This document shows positions 7,598 to 16,645 of a stretch of DNA of 64,000 bases, in pieces (the first letter of the stretch is position 1; every line of letters starts with the position of its first letter). Under the pieces are notes generated by a model. That model was not told the DNA's origin, ran no database searches, and saw nothing but the letters and a program-made list of their open reading frames with translations. This DNA comes from Roseibacterium elongatum DSM 19469 (GTDB lineage: Bacteria; Pseudomonadota; Alphaproteobacteria; Rhodobacterales; Rhodobacteraceae): assembly GCF_000590925.1 (NCBI RefSeq), contig NZ_CP004372.1, positions 1,903,001-1,967,000 on the forward strand. The letters are read 5' to 3'. A program made the translations under genes and the position numbers.

Positions 7598-8101
7598 ATG
7601 TCGCTATCCGAGCAATATCTGGACATCGAAGATCTGCACCCCATCGACATCGTCGAAACGCTGGCGGCGCATCACGAATGGGATTTCGATCGTGTCGCCG
7701 ATGACCAGATTGCCATGGCCATCGAGGGCCAGTGGCGGACCTATTCCGTCACATTGGCGTGGTCGTCCTATGACGAAACGCTGCGCATGATCTGCACCTT
7801 CGACATGGACCCGCCCGAAGAGGCGCGCGGCAAGCTCTACGAGACCCTCAACCTCGTCAATGACCGTTGCTGGGCGGGCGCGTTCACCTGGTGGGCGGCG
7901 CAGAAGCTGATGGTCTATCGCTACGGGTTGGTACTGGCGGGCGATCAGTTGGCCAGCCCCGACCAGATCGCGTGTATGGTGGAAACCGCGGTGCTGTCGG
8001 CCGAACGGTACTACCCCGCCTTCCAGCTGGCGCTGTGGTCGGATCGCAGCCCCGACGAGGCGATGCAGGTCGCCATTGCAGAGGGCTATGGCCGCGCCTA
8101 A
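7598..8101 (+). CDS. YbjN domain-containing protein
   Basis: A 167-residue soluble acidic protein of the YbjN family (DUF1790). Features are the opening DLHPIDIVETLAAHHEWDFDR, the central SSYDETLRMICTFDM, and the helical LYETLNLVNDRCWAGAFTWW. YbjN folds resemble type III secretion chaperones; the E. coli protein affects motility and stress phenotypes without a known biochemical role. Alphaproteobacterial members often sit beside proC, as here, with proC starting 33 bp downstream. The structured 7402-7546 segment lies just upstream and could be its leader. Confidence 0.85.
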   Translation: MSLSEQYLDIEDLHPIDIVETLAAHHEWDFDRVADDQIAMAIEGQWRTYSVTLAWSSYDETLRMICTFDMDPPEEARGKLYETLNLVNDRCWAGAFTWWAAQKLMVYRYGLVLAGDQLASPDQIACMVETAVLSAERYYPAFQLALWSDRSPDEAMQVAIAEGYGRA

Positions 8102-8134
8102 CCTGCCGCGGGCAAATCGCCCGAGGGAGTAGGC

Positions 8135-8947
8135 ATGTCATTTACCGAGATCGAGCGCCGTGGCCTTGTGATGCTGGGCTGCGGCAAGATGGGATCGGCC
8201 ATGTTGGCCGGCTGGCTCAAGGGGGGGCTGTCGCCCTCGGCCGTGCATGTGACCGACCCCAACCCGTCCGACTGGCTGCGATCCACGGACGTGTCGATCA
8301 ATGCCGACCTTCCGCAAACCCCGGCCGTCGCCCTGGTGGCGGTGAAGCCGCAGATGATGGGCGAGGCGCTGCCGCGCATGGCGTCTTACGGTGGCGGCGC
8401 GACCCTGTTCATCTCTGTCGCCGCCGGCACGCCGATCTCGGCTTTCGAGGCGGCTTTGGGTGCGGGCACCCGTATCGTCCGCGCGATGCCCAACACGCCG
8501 GCCGCCGTGGGCAAGGGGATCACCGCGATCATCGGTAATGAGCAGGCCGGTGCGGCCGATCTCGACACGGCCGAGGCCCTGCTTTCGGCCATCGGGCAGG
8601 TCGTACGCCTTCAGACCGAAGATCAGATCGACGCGGTCACCGGCGTGTCCGGGTCCGGGCCGGCCTATGTCTTCTACATGATCGATGCGCTGGCCGCCGC
8701 CGGCGTGGCCGAGGGGCTTGCCCCCGATCTGGCGATGCACCTGGCCAAGGCGACGGTGGCCGGGGCCGGGGCGCTGGCCGAAACCGCCGCGGAAACGCCC
8801 GAACAGTTGCGCATCAACGTGACCTCGCCCAACGGCACCACACAGGCAGGGCTGGAGGTTCTTATGAAAGAAAAGGGCGGGCTGATGCCGCTGATGCGCG
8901 CCACGGTGGCTGCCGCCGCGGCCCGCAGCCGGGAGTTGAAGGGATGA
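8135..8947 (+). CDS. proC: Pyrroline-5-carboxylate reductase
   Basis: A 270-residue enzyme for the last step of proline synthesis, reducing pyrroline-5-carboxylate with NAD(P)H. The N-terminal Rossmann motif LGCGKMG lies at 14-20, the conserved MPNTPA at 118-123, and the C-terminal dimer/active-site signature VSGSGPAYVFYMIDAL at 171-186. Length is typical. A GGGAG ribosome binding site precedes the ATG. The stop overlaps the next ATG (ATGA at 8944), so it is translationally coupled to the CsaA-like gene. Confidence 0.96.
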   Translation: MSFTEIERRGLVMLGCGKMGSAMLAGWLKGGLSPSAVHVTDPNPSDWLRSTDVSINADLPQTPAVALVAVKPQMMGEALPRMASYGGGATLFISVAAGTPISAFEAALGAGTRIVRAMPNTPAAVGKGITAIIGNEQAGAADLDTAEALLSAIGQVVRLQTEDQIDAVTGVSGSGPAYVFYMIDALAAAGVAEGLAPDLAMHLAKATVAGAGALAETAAETPEQLRINVTSPNGTTQAGLEVLMKEKGGLMPLMRATVAAAAARSRELKG

Positions 8948-9285
8948 GCGACGAGATCGGTTTCGACGACTTTCTCAAGGTCGATATCCGTGTCGGCACC
9001 GTGACCCGCGCCGAACCCTTCCCCGAGGCGCGCAAGCCCGCGATCAAGCTTTGGGTCGATTACGGCCCCGAGATCGGGGTCAAGAAAAGCTCGGCCCAGA
9101 TCACGGCCCATTACACGCCCGAGGATCTGGTCGGCAAAAGGGTGATGGGCGTGGTGAATTTTCCCCCGCGTCAGATCGGCCCCTTCATGTCCGAGGCGCT
9201 GGTCCTCGGCTTTCACGATGATAACGACGCGGTTGTCCTTGCCACATCGGACAAGGATATCCCCAATGGCGCGAGGCTGTGCTGA
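8944..9285 (+). CDS. csaA: tRNA-binding domain protein, CsaA-like
   Basis: A 113-residue OB-fold protein matching the stand-alone tRNA-binding domain of CsaA (related to the C-terminus of MetG). The family opening FDDFLKVDIRVGTV and the central GVKKSSAQIT are present, ending NGARLC. CsaA of Bacillus has been described as a chaperone linked to export; a general role here is uncertain. It overlaps proC by four bases, and its stop overlaps the start of the following dehydrogenase, so the three genes form one tightly coupled unit. Confidence 0.87.
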   Translation: MSDEIGFDDFLKVDIRVGTVTRAEPFPEARKPAIKLWVDYGPEIGVKKSSAQITAHYTPEDLVGKRVMGVVNFPPRQIGPFMSEALVLGFHDDNDAVVLATSDKDIPNGARLC

Positions 9286-10235
9286 TGAACCTGCTGATGT
9301 CCCGCCGCCTGCCCGACAGCGTCATGTCCGAGGCCGAGGCGTGTTTTCACGTCACCTGCCGAGCGACGACCCTGCCGATGGATCACGGCGACTGCGTGGC
9401 GGCGCTCGAGGCTTATGACCTGATCGTGCCAACCCTTGGCGATGCGTTCACGGCCCAGGCGTTTGATGCCGCCGGGCAGCCGCGCTGCAAACTGCTGGCC
9501 AATTTCGGCGTCGGCTACAACCACATTGACGTTCCCGCCGCCCGCGCCGCGGGTGTGGCCGTGACCAACACGCCGGGGGCGGTGACCGATGCGACCGCCG
9601 ATATCGCCATGACGCTGATCCTGATGACCGCGCGCCGCGCGGGCGAGGGCGAGCGTCTCGTGCGCGCCGGCCAATGGACGGGCTGGCACCCGACCCAGAT
9701 GCTGGGCCTGCATGTCACTGGCAAAACCGTTTGCGTGATCGGCATGGGCCGTATCGGGCAGGCCATCGCGCGGCGCTGCCATTTCGGGTTCGGATGCCGC
9801 ATCCTCTATGTGAACCGCTCGGCGAAACAGGTCGACTTCCCGGCCGAGCAACGGGACATGGCCGATGCGCTGGGACAGGCGGATATCGTCGTGCTTGCCA
9901 CGCCCGGCGGGGCCGAGACATACCACCTGATCGGGGCCGATGCTTTCGCGGCCATGCAGCCGGATGCGATCTTCGCCAACATCTCGCGCGGCGACGTGGT
10001 GGACGAGACGGCCCTGATCGATGCCTTGCAGACCCGTCAGATCGCCGGTGCCGGGCTCGATGTCTACGAACACGAACCCGCTGTGCCGCAGGCCTTGCGC
10101 GTCATGGACCAGGTCACGCTTCTGCCGCATCTGGGCACGGCGGCCTTGGAGGTGCGCGAAGCGATGGGGCGCATGGCGCTGGCCAATTGCATCGCCGTTT
10201 CCGAAGGGCGCGCGCCACCGAACCCGGTGCCCTGA
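9285..10235 (+). CDS. D-isomer-specific 2-hydroxyacid dehydrogenase (glyoxylate/hydroxypyruvate reductase type)
   Basis: A 316-residue NAD(P)-dependent dehydrogenase. The dinucleotide loop GMGRIG is at 153-158. The catalytic trio is present: Arg235 in ANISRGDVVDE, Glu264 in YEHEP and His282 in LPHLGTA. The NVGVGYNHID-like segment at 73-82 is typical of glyoxylate reductases, so glyoxylate or hydroxypyruvate is the likely substrate, though not certain. ATG 9285 overlaps the preceding stop as TGATG; a GTG at 9279 is possible but gives no extra family similarity. A terminator follows at 10287-10304. Confidence 0.9.
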   Translation: MNLLMSRRLPDSVMSEAEACFHVTCRATTLPMDHGDCVAALEAYDLIVPTLGDAFTAQAFDAAGQPRCKLLANFGVGYNHIDVPAARAAGVAVTNTPGAVTDATADIAMTLILMTARRAGEGERLVRAGQWTGWHPTQMLGLHVTGKTVCVIGMGRIGQAIARRCHFGFGCRILYVNRSAKQVDFPAEQRDMADALGQADIVVLATPGGAETYHLIGADAFAAMQPDAIFANISRGDVVDETALIDALQTRQIAGAGLDVYEHEPAVPQALRVMDQVTLLPHLGTAALEVREAMGRMALANCIAVSEGRAPPNPVP

Positions 10236-10245
10236 CCTGCCCCTT

Positions 10246-10304
10246 CATCTTGGCAAGAAAACTCCGGGGGTGAGGCCGCAGGCCGAGGGGGCAGAGCCCC
10301 CTTT
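10246..10304 (+). repeat. Rhodobacteral-type GC-rich intergenic repeat containing a terminator, copy 1
   Basis: The element begins CATCTTGGCAAGAAAACTCC. It ends with a hairpin of five G and five C around CAGAG (10287-10301) followed by TTT, and works as the terminator of the dehydrogenase gene. A second diverged copy with the same order (CATCTT, AAAA, CCGGGG, GGGGCAG.GCCCC) occurs at 31715-31759. Such elements are, from memory, common at gene ends in Rhodobacteraceae. Confidence 0.6.
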
Positions 10305-10345
10305 GCGCGCGGCGCTAGGCCCGCGCCACAGCGCGGCGCAACCCT

Positions 10346-10936
10346 TCAGCGCGGCGGACGGTCCCCGACGGCTTCGCGGAAATGGCGACGACACAGGGCG
10401 ACATAGCGATCGTTGCCGCCGACCTCGATCTGGTCGCCCTCGGTCAGGGCCGCCCCGCTGTCATCGACCCGAATGACCATCGTGGCCTTCTTGCCGCAAT
10501 GGCAGATCGTGCGCACCTCGCGCATTTCGTCGGCCAGCGCCAACAGCGCGGCCGAGCCGGGGAACAACTCGCCCCGGAAATCCACGCGCAACCCGTAGGC
10601 CATCACCGGCACGCCCAGATCGTCCACCGCACGGGCCAGTTGCCAGACTTGCGCACGGGTCATCCACTGGGCCTCATCGATGAGGACACAGGCGCAAGGT
10701 CCGGCCGAAAGCCGCACCTCGATCTTCGCGAACAGGTCGTCATCGGCGGTGTAGGTGTCGGCCTCGGCCTCGATGCCGATGCGGCTGCCGATTTTGCCGG
10801 CACCGGCCCGGTCATCGAACCGCGCGGTCAGCAGGTAGGTCTGCATGCCACGTTCGTTGTAGTTGTAGGACGCTTGCAGAAGCAGGGTGGATTTGCCTGC
10901 ATTCATCGTCGAGTAGTGAAAGTACAGCTTGGCCAT
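10346..10936 (-). CDS. tdk: Thymidine kinase (type II)
   Basis: A 196-residue enzyme of the tetrameric type II family that phosphorylates thymidine with ATP for nucleotide salvage. The P-loop MNAGKST is at 11-17 and the Walker B region LIDEAQWM at 85-92. A structural zinc site is likely formed by Cys145, Cys147, Cys182 and His185. ATG 10936 gives the exact family start (AKLYFHYSTMNAGK); an upstream in-frame extension is antisense to the next gene and lacks similarity. It is divergent from the 160-residue protein gene at 11030. Confidence 0.96.
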   Translation of the reverse strand: MAKLYFHYSTMNAGKSTLLLQASYNYNERGMQTYLLTARFDDRAGAGKIGSRIGIEAEADTYTADDDLFAKIEVRLSAGPCACVLIDEAQWMTRAQVWQLARAVDDLGVPVMAYGLRVDFRGELFPGSAALLALADEMREVRTICHCGKKATMVIRVDDSGAALTEGDQIEVGGNDRYVALCRRHFREAVGDRPPR

Positions 10937-11029
10937 GACCGGCTTGTGCCGCAGGGGCCCGCCGCCTGCAAGATTGACCATGCCGCCCAAACACGGTTTT
11001 GTGCGCGGGATCGAGACAGGGGGCAGGGC

Positions 11030-11512
11030 ATGGGCGACGCGGCCAAAGGCTATCTCAAGCGCCATACGGAACGGTTGATCAAGGATGTCGGCTATGCCGC
11101 TGCCTGCGACTTGACCGGGCGATCCAAGGCCACGCTGGGGCGCTACTTTTCCGAGGCGGACGAACATGCCGAACGCTTCATGCCGGTCGATGCGGTGGCC
11201 GCGCTCGAGGCGGCCTCGAGTTTTCCGCATGTCACCGCCGCCCTGGCCGAATTGAATGGCGGTCAGATGAGCTATGGCTCGGATCGGCGCAATTCCCTGC
11301 GCGGCGAGGGCGAGGCGGGGGTGAATGCGAATGTCATCAAGTTGAGCCAGCGCTTCGCCATCCTGATGGCCGAATACCACCAGTCGATCGAGGATGGCGT
11401 GATCTCGGTCAACGAGGCGCGGCGCCTGTTGGCGGAAACGCTCGAATTGCAAAAGGTTCTGGTCGAAATGAAGCTGCGGCTGGAAACCGAAAGCCGCGGC
11501 CAGACGCCATGA
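11030..11512 (+). CDS. Hypothetical protein with HTH-like N-terminus
   Basis: A 160-residue soluble, mostly helical protein that I do not recognise by name. Residues 5-40 (YLKRHTERLIKDVGYAAACDLTGRSK..LGRYFSE) look like a phage-CII or Cro-type helix-turn-helix. The C-terminal third is a charged helix (NEARRLLAETLELQKVLVEMKLRLE) likely to dimerise. ATG 11030 was chosen for its G-rich ribosome binding site (AGGGGGCAGGG). It is divergent from tdk and convergent with the ketoacyl synthase gene, separated from it by only 9 bp. A regulatory role is plausible but unproven. Confidence 0.7.
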   Translation: MGDAAKGYLKRHTERLIKDVGYAAACDLTGRSKATLGRYFSEADEHAERFMPVDAVAALEAASSFPHVTAALAELNGGQMSYGSDRRNSLRGEGEAGVNANVIKLSQRFAILMAEYHQSIEDGVISVNEARRLLAETLELQKVLVEMKLRLETESRGQTP

Positions 11513-11521
11513 GGCGCCGGG

Positions 11522-12646
11522 TCAGCCGACCCGTTCCACGATCACCGACCCGACCGAGTAGCCCGCGCCGAACGAACAGATCAGCCCGAGATCCCCGGGG
11601 CTCAGGTCGTCCGAATGGGTCGCAAAGGCAATGATGGACCCCGCCGACGAGGTGTTCGCATAGTCTTGCAGGATGTTGGGCTGTTCGCCCGGCCGGGGCG
11701 TGCGGCCCAACACCTTCTTTCCGATATAGTCGTTCATGGTCTTGTTCGCCTGGTGCAGCCACAGCCGGTTCAACTCGTCCGCGCCAACGCCCGCGTCCTC
11801 CATGTGATCCGCGATGTGCTGCGCCACAAGCGGCAGCACCTCCTTGAACACCTTGCGGCCATTCTGCATGAACTGCATGTCGCGCCGGTCATCCATGTGC
11901 CCCTTGCGGGTGCGGCGCAGAAAGCCGGCGTTGTTGCGGATATTGTTCGAGAATTGCGTCGCGCAGCGGGTCGAGCGGATCGCGAAATGCGGCCCCTTGG
12001 CCAGATCCGCGCGCTCGATCAGGATGGCGGTGCAGACATCGCCGAAGATGAAGTGACAGTCCCGGTCGCGCCATTCCAGATGGGCCGAGCAGATCTCGGG
12101 GTTGACGACCAGCGCGCGGCGGATGCTGCCTGCACGGATCATGTCGGCGGCGGCCTGGATACCGAAGGTCGCTGACGAGCACGCCACGTTCATGTCAAAG
12201 CCGAAACCGCCGGTGCCCAACAAATCCTGGATCTCGATGGCGATGGCCGGGTAGGCGCGTTCATGGTTCGATGCGGCGCAGATCACGGCATCGACCTCGG
12301 GGGCCGCGACACCGGCCATGTCCAGCGCATCGCGGCACGCGGGCAGCGCCATCTCGGCCATCTGGCCCGGTTCGTCGTCACGGCGTTCGCGCAGCCACGG
12401 GTGCATCACCTCGGGGTCGAGAACGCCGGTCTTGTCAAGCACGTAGCGCTGTTCGATCCCCGACGCGGCCAGGATGAACTCGGACGAGGACGGTTGTTTG
12501 GCCTCGACCGCGCCCGCGGCGATGGCCTCGGCGTTTTCGGCGTTCCAGCGCGCGGCATAGGCGTTGAAGGCGGCGACAAGCTCATCATTGGTGATGACCT
12601 GCGATGGCGTGAACACGCCTGAGCCGGTGATGGCGGGCTGGTGCAT
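11522..12646 (-). CDS. Beta-ketoacyl-ACP synthase III-like enzyme (PA3286 type)
   Basis: A 374-residue thiolase-fold condensing enzyme. The Cys-His-Asn triad of the FabH class is intact: Cys156 in NVACSSATFG, His298 in LHQANK and Asn331 in DYANTSSAGS. Length and sequence pattern (GFGFDMNVACSSATFGIQAAA, QFSNNIRNN) match the longer FabH-like group that includes Pseudomonas PA3286. PA3286 is reported to prime fatty acid synthesis from medium-chain acyl-CoA rather than acetyl-CoA. No fatty acid synthesis genes are adjacent, which fits a stand-alone salvage enzyme rather than the housekeeping FabH. Confidence 0.87.
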   Translation of the reverse strand: MHQPAITGSGVFTPSQVITNDELVAAFNAYAARWNAENAEAIAAGAVEAKQPSSSEFILAASGIEQRYVLDKTGVLDPEVMHPWLRERRDDEPGQMAEMALPACRDALDMAGVAAPEVDAVICAASNHERAYPAIAIEIQDLLGTGGFGFDMNVACSSATFGIQAAADMIRAGSIRRALVVNPEICSAHLEWRDRDCHFIFGDVCTAILIERADLAKGPHFAIRSTRCATQFSNNIRNNAGFLRRTRKGHMDDRRDMQFMQNGRKVFKEVLPLVAQHIADHMEDAGVGADELNRLWLHQANKTMNDYIGKKVLGRTPRPGEQPNILQDYANTSSAGSIIAFATHSDDLSPGDLGLICSFGAGYSVGSVIVERVG

Positions 12647-12717
12647 GTCTCTGGGTCCCTTGTGGTTCGGGCAAGGGACCGCAGCGGACCGTGCAGGTCA
12701 AGGGCCGGGATGCAGAA

Positions 12718-12744
12718 CGCGGGCCGGTTTGGGGCCGGCCCGCG
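12718..12744 (-). terminator. Strong GC hairpin downstream of the solute-binding protein gene
   Basis: A perfect 10-bp stem (CGCGGGCCGG/CCGGCCCGCG, seven-base loop) lies 28 bp past the stop of the minus-strand binding-protein gene. The T tract is weak (TTCTGC), so it may terminate poorly or protect the mRNA end. Confidence 0.5.
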
Positions 12745-12772
12745 CAGGTGTCGTTGCGTCAGGGGCGCCCGA

Positions 12773-14404
12773 TCAGGCCGCCAGCCCGAGCTTGTGGACG
12801 TGGATTTCAAAGATCGGATGCGTCTCGGCGCCCACGACCTCGCCATTGTGGTGCCGGAAGATCGAGCGCCAGTAGGGTTGGATGATGACCCCTTCGTCGA
12901 TCATGATCTGCTGGATATCGGCCATCAGAACGCGCCGCGCATCGGCATCCGCGATCGCCGAGGCTTCTTCCAGAAGTCGGTCGAATTCCTCGTTCGCAAA
13001 GCCTGTTTCGTTCCACGCCACGCCGGATTTATAGGCCAGCGTCAGGTTCTGCACGCCAAGTGGCCGGTGGCCCCAATCGGTCGACGAGAACGGGTAGTTC
13101 GTCCAGTCGTTCCAGAAGGTGTTGCCCGGATAGATTGTGCGGTTGACGGTGAACCCGGTGTCGCGCAGCTGCGCCGCGCAGGCATCGGTGGTCGGCCGGC
13201 GCCAGCTGTCGTCGATCGAGATCAGCTCGTGCTCGTAATCCATCTGGCCGGCTTCTTCCATCAGCGCGCGGGCGGCTTCGGGGTCATAGACCGCCGGGCC
13301 GATATCGGCGTATTCGGGATGGACGGGGCAGACATGGTGGTTTTCGGCCACGGTGCCCAACCCGTTCACGCCCAGATCCAGCAGAACCTGGTGGTTGACA
13401 CCCAGGGCCAGCGCACGGCGCACGCGCACGTCATCGTAGGGCGGATTGTTCTGGTTGGTGCGAATGACGCAGGTCTGGGCCGACACGGCTTCGGATTTGG
13501 TCCAGCCGATGGCATCGAACACGTCGACGAAATCGCCGAGCGTTTCGTAGAGCATGTCGACTTCGCCGGCTTCGGCGGCGGCGACATGTGCGGCCTGATC
13601 GGTGCCGAGATCGATGAACACGATCCGGTCCAGCGCCGCCGCGTTGCCTTCGTCCCACCAGGTGTGATCGGAGTTCTTTTCCAGCACGGCGCGGACGCCG
13701 ACCTCGTACTCGACCATGCGGTAGGGGCCGGTGCCGATCTGGTTGTCGGCCGGATTGCCGCTGAAGCCCGCCTGCACGATGGCCGAGGGATAGTCGGAAA
13801 TCGTCGGCAGGATCGTGATGTCGGGCCGCGACAGGTTCAGGCGCACGGTCAGGTCGTCGACGATCTCGATGGCGCCGTCGCGCGCGGCCGTGCCCTCTTC
13901 GTTCTGCAGCGCACCCATGCGCGAGGCCATCGAGTTGCCCTCCATCGAGCCGTCGCACCAGCGGTTCACGTTATAAGCGACATCCTCGGCGGTGAAGGCG
14001 GTGCCGTCATTCCACATGACGCCCGGACGCAGGTTCAGCACGTAGACCGTGGCATCCTCGTTCACCTCCCAACTGTCCAGCAAGCGGCCTTCGAAGGTGC
14101 CGTCGCGGTTGTACTGCACGAGGTATTCCAGCCAGCCGCGGCAGATATTGGCGACTTGCGGCCAGTCGAAAGTCGGCGGATCTTTCAGGGCGCGCACGTC
14201 CTGCTGGATGCGCAACTCGCCGCCTTGCTGCATCTGGGCTTGGGCGTGGGCGGGGCTGACGCCGATCAGCGCATAGGCGCCTGCGGCCGACACACCCAGC
14301 GCGGTGGCCCGGCTGAGGAACTCGCGCCGTGACAGCGTGCCGTCGGCGACCTCTTGTGCATAGGCGCGTGCGGCAGGGTGCACGTTTCGTGCGGAATACA
14401 TCAT
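12773..14404 (-). CDS. ABC transporter solute-binding protein, family 5, Tat-exported
   Basis: A 543-residue periplasmic binding protein of the peptide/nickel/opine family (SBP_bac_5). A twin-arginine signal is visible: SRREFL at 25-30, a hydrophobic stretch to about 50 and a likely cleavage after AHA. The mature part has family features (GTFEGRLLDSWEVNEDATVYVLNLRPGVMWNDGTAFTAEDV and GTGPYRMVEYEVG). Two ATGs are adjacent at 14404 and 14401 behind GGGAGAG. No permease or ATPase gene is next to it, unlike the complete opp set at 34.7-40.6 kb, so it must borrow a membrane complex or its partners lie elsewhere. Ligand unknown. Confidence 0.9.
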   Translation of the reverse strand: MMYSARNVHPAARAYAQEVADGTLSRREFLSRATALGVSAAGAYALIGVSPAHAQAQMQQGGELRIQQDVRALKDPPTFDWPQVANICRGWLEYLVQYNRDGTFEGRLLDSWEVNEDATVYVLNLRPGVMWNDGTAFTAEDVAYNVNRWCDGSMEGNSMASRMGALQNEEGTAARDGAIEIVDDLTVRLNLSRPDITILPTISDYPSAIVQAGFSGNPADNQIGTGPYRMVEYEVGVRAVLEKNSDHTWWDEGNAAALDRIVFIDLGTDQAAHVAAAEAGEVDMLYETLGDFVDVFDAIGWTKSEAVSAQTCVIRTNQNNPPYDDVRVRRALALGVNHQVLLDLGVNGLGTVAENHHVCPVHPEYADIGPAVYDPEAARALMEEAGQMDYEHELISIDDSWRRPTTDACAAQLRDTGFTVNRTIYPGNTFWNDWTNYPFSSTDWGHRPLGVQNLTLAYKSGVAWNETGFANEEFDRLLEEASAIADADARRVLMADIQQIMIDEGVIIQPYWRSIFRHHNGEVVGAETHPIFEIHVHKLGLAA

Positions 14405-14600
14405 GAAAATTCTCTCCCGGTTGGACCGTCTGATGGATCAATGTATCGCCGATTGGTCCAAAAGCGACACGGAGGATCAAAAACGACATCCCCGCATCTG
14501 GCAACCCTGACCCAAGGAACGCGGATCCGTGATAGCTGCGCTTCTTGACACGCCCGTGAAACTGGCCACCTTGCGCCCGACCGACCGACAGGAGGCCCCA

Positions 14601-15947
14601 TTGGCACAATCGCCGTCGCCCTTTTCCGGCTACGAGTTCATGATCGCCTGGCGCTACCTGCGCGCCCGTCGCGCCGAGGGTGGCGTCAGCACGATGACCT
14701 GGATCAGTTTCGTCGGCATCGCTCTGGCGGTCATGGCCCTGATCGCGACATTGGCCGTGCGGTCGGGGTTTCGGTATGAATTCGTCGGCACGATCCTGGG
14801 GGCCAATCCGCATGTCAGCGTGATGGGCCAGGAACGCTACGCCTATACCGATGAACAGCTCGAGCTGATCGCGACCAATCCCGATGTGGCCGCCGCGCTT
14901 CAGGGGCGGGCCGCCACGACGCGGACCATCGCCAATCCCGACCAGATTGCCGAGGCGGTGCGCGCGGTGCCCGGCGTGGTGCATGCCGCCGCCGTCATTC
15001 GTGCCGAGGTCATGGCCAGCGCCTCGGGCGAGGATACGCTGGGGCAGGTGATCGGGATCACGCTGGACGATCTGCGCACCGTGCCGCTCGTCCGCGACCC
15101 CGAAATCTTCTGGGGCGATCTGGAACGGTTCGAAGAGGGGGTCGCCATCGGCGATGCCTTGGCGCGCCGGCTGGGCCTTCGCGTCGGGGACGAGATCCGC
15201 ATCACCTCGCCCAATGGCGCGCAGACGGCGGGCGGCCGGGCCGCGCGTATCGGCAGTTACGAGGTCGTCTATATCTTTCGCGTCGGCCGCTACGACATCG
15301 ACTCGATCCGCATCTACATGCCGATGGCCGAGGCGCAGAGCTTCTTCAACCGCGACGGCGTGGCCGACCGCATCGATATCGCGGTCGACGATCCCGAAGG
15401 CGTCGAAACCATGTACGCTCCCTTGGTCCGCGCTGCGGGCGAGGGGGTCTACCTGCGCACATGGCAGGACAGTGCCGGGGCCTATCTGCGCGCCCTGCAG
15501 ATGGAGGACAACGTGATGTTCATCATCCTGTCCATCCTTGTGCTGATCGCGACGATGAACATCGTCTCGGGGCTGATCATGCTGGTCAAGAACAAGTCGC
15601 GCGACATCGGCATCCTGCGCACCGTCGGCCTGACCGAGGGGGCGGTGCTGCGCGTGTTCTTCATCTGCGGCTCGGCCATCGGGGTGGCGGGCACCTTGAT
15701 GGGGGTGGCGCTGGGCTGTGCCTTCGCGATCTGGATCGACCCCATCTTTTCCTTCGTGAACTATCTTGCCGGGGGCGGGGCATGGGACCCCTCGGTGCGG
15801 TTCCTGTCGTCGCTGCCGGCCCGACTGGAATGGGGGGACGTCCTCAGCGCGGTCAGCCTGTCGCTGGGACTGTCCTTTTTCATCACGATCTTCCCGGCGC
15901 GGCGCGCGGCGCGGATGAACCCGGTCGAGGCGTTGCGCTATGAGTGA
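14601..15947 (+). CDS. Lipoprotein-releasing ABC transporter permease LolC/LolE
   Basis: A 448-residue inner-membrane protein of the LolCE/MacB class, which extracts lipoproteins for transfer to LolA. There is one membrane helix near the N-terminus ([21 protein letters not shown]), a periplasmic domain, then three C-terminal helices with the FtsX-like stretch [31 protein letters not shown] start at 14601 is preferred because AGGAGG sits five bases upstream at 14590-14595. An in-frame GTG at 14529 lacks such a site and adds non-family sequence. A single LolC/E gene is normal in this lineage. It overlaps lolD by eight bases. Confidence 0.9.
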   Translation: MAQSPSPFSGYEFMIAWRYLRARRAEGGVSTMTWISFVGIALAVMALIATLAVRSGFRYEFVGTILGANPHVSVMGQERYAYTDEQLELIATNPDVAAALQGRAATTRTIANPDQIAEAVRAVPGVVHAAAVIRAEVMASASGEDTLGQVIGITLDDLRTVPLVRDPEIFWGDLERFEEGVAIGDALARRLGLRVGDEIRITSPNGAQTAGGRAARIGSYEVVYIFRVGRYDIDSIRIYMPMAEAQSFFNRDGVADRIDIAVDDPEGVETMYAPLVRAAGEGVYLRTWQDSAGAYLRALQMEDNVMFIILSILVLIATMNIVSGLIMLVKNKSRDIGILRTVGLTEGAVLRVFFICGSAIGVAGTLMGVALGCAFAIWIDPIFSFVNYLAGGGAWDPSVRFLSSLPARLEWGDVLSAVSLSLGLSFFITIFPARRAARMNPVEALRYE

Positions 15948-16623
15948 TCCGATCCTGCGGCTGGACGGGCTGGAAAAGGGCTACAACCGCGGCAAGCCGA
16001 ACGAGGTTCTGGTGCTGCGCGGGGCCAGCGCCGTGATCGCACCGGGCGAGGTCGTCGGCCTGATCGCGCCCTCGGGCGCGGGCAAATCGACCCTGCTGCA
16101 TATCGCGGGGCTGCTCGATACCCCCGATGCGGGCGAGGTCAGCATTGCGGGTTCGGCCATGGCGCGCGCGTCGGACCGGGCGCGCACCGCCGCACGGCGC
16201 GCCCTGGTGGGGTTCGTCTATCAGTTCCACCACCTGCTGCCCGAGTTCAGCGCAGCGGAAAACATCGCCGTTCCGCAACTGGCGCATGGGGCCGCCAAAC
16301 CCGAGGCGATGGCCCGCGCGCAAAGCCTGCTGGACAAGGTCGGCCTGGCCGCTCGCGCCGATCACCGCCCCGCGGCCCTGTCGGGGGGCGAACAACAGCG
16401 CGTGGCCTTCTGCCGTGCTCTGGCCAACGCCCCGCGCCTGTTGCTGGCGGACGAACCCACCGGCAACCTCGACCCCGAAACCTCGGACGCCGTTTTCGCC
16501 GTGTTGATGACCCTCGTGCGCGAGACGGGCATGTCGGCCCTGATCGCCACGCATAATCACGATCTGGCCGCCCGGATGGATCGTGTGTTGCGGCTGGAAC
16601 AGGGCATCCTGGTCGATAGCTGA
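15940..16623 (+). CDS. lolD: Lipoprotein-releasing ABC transporter ATP-binding protein
   Basis: A 227-residue ATPase with all ABC elements: Walker [10 protein letters not shown] at 43-51, the Q-loop region [13 protein letters not shown] near 93-105, signature LSGGEQQ at 147-153, Walker B LLLADE at 167-172, and the switch His near 205 (ATHNHD). The HHLLPEFSA sequence is typical of LolD. It overlaps the LolC/E permease gene by eight bases and should form the LolC/E-D complex that releases outer-membrane lipoproteins. It ends 22 bp before the convergent hydrolase gene. Confidence 0.95.
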   Translation: MSDPILRLDGLEKGYNRGKPNEVLVLRGASAVIAPGEVVGLIAPSGAGKSTLLHIAGLLDTPDAGEVSIAGSAMARASDRARTAARRALVGFVYQFHHLLPEFSAAENIAVPQLAHGAAKPEAMARAQSLLDKVGLAARADHRPAALSGGEQQRVAFCRALANAPRLLLADEPTGNLDPETSDAVFAVLMTLVRETGMSALIATHNHDLAARMDRVLRLEQGILVDS

Positions 16624-16645
16624 GCCGGCCTGCGCGCGGCCGCGC

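Noticed and set aside
12641..14332. A 563-codon plus-strand frame opposite the Tat-exported binding protein
   Set aside because: Shadow of a well-supported family 5 binding protein.
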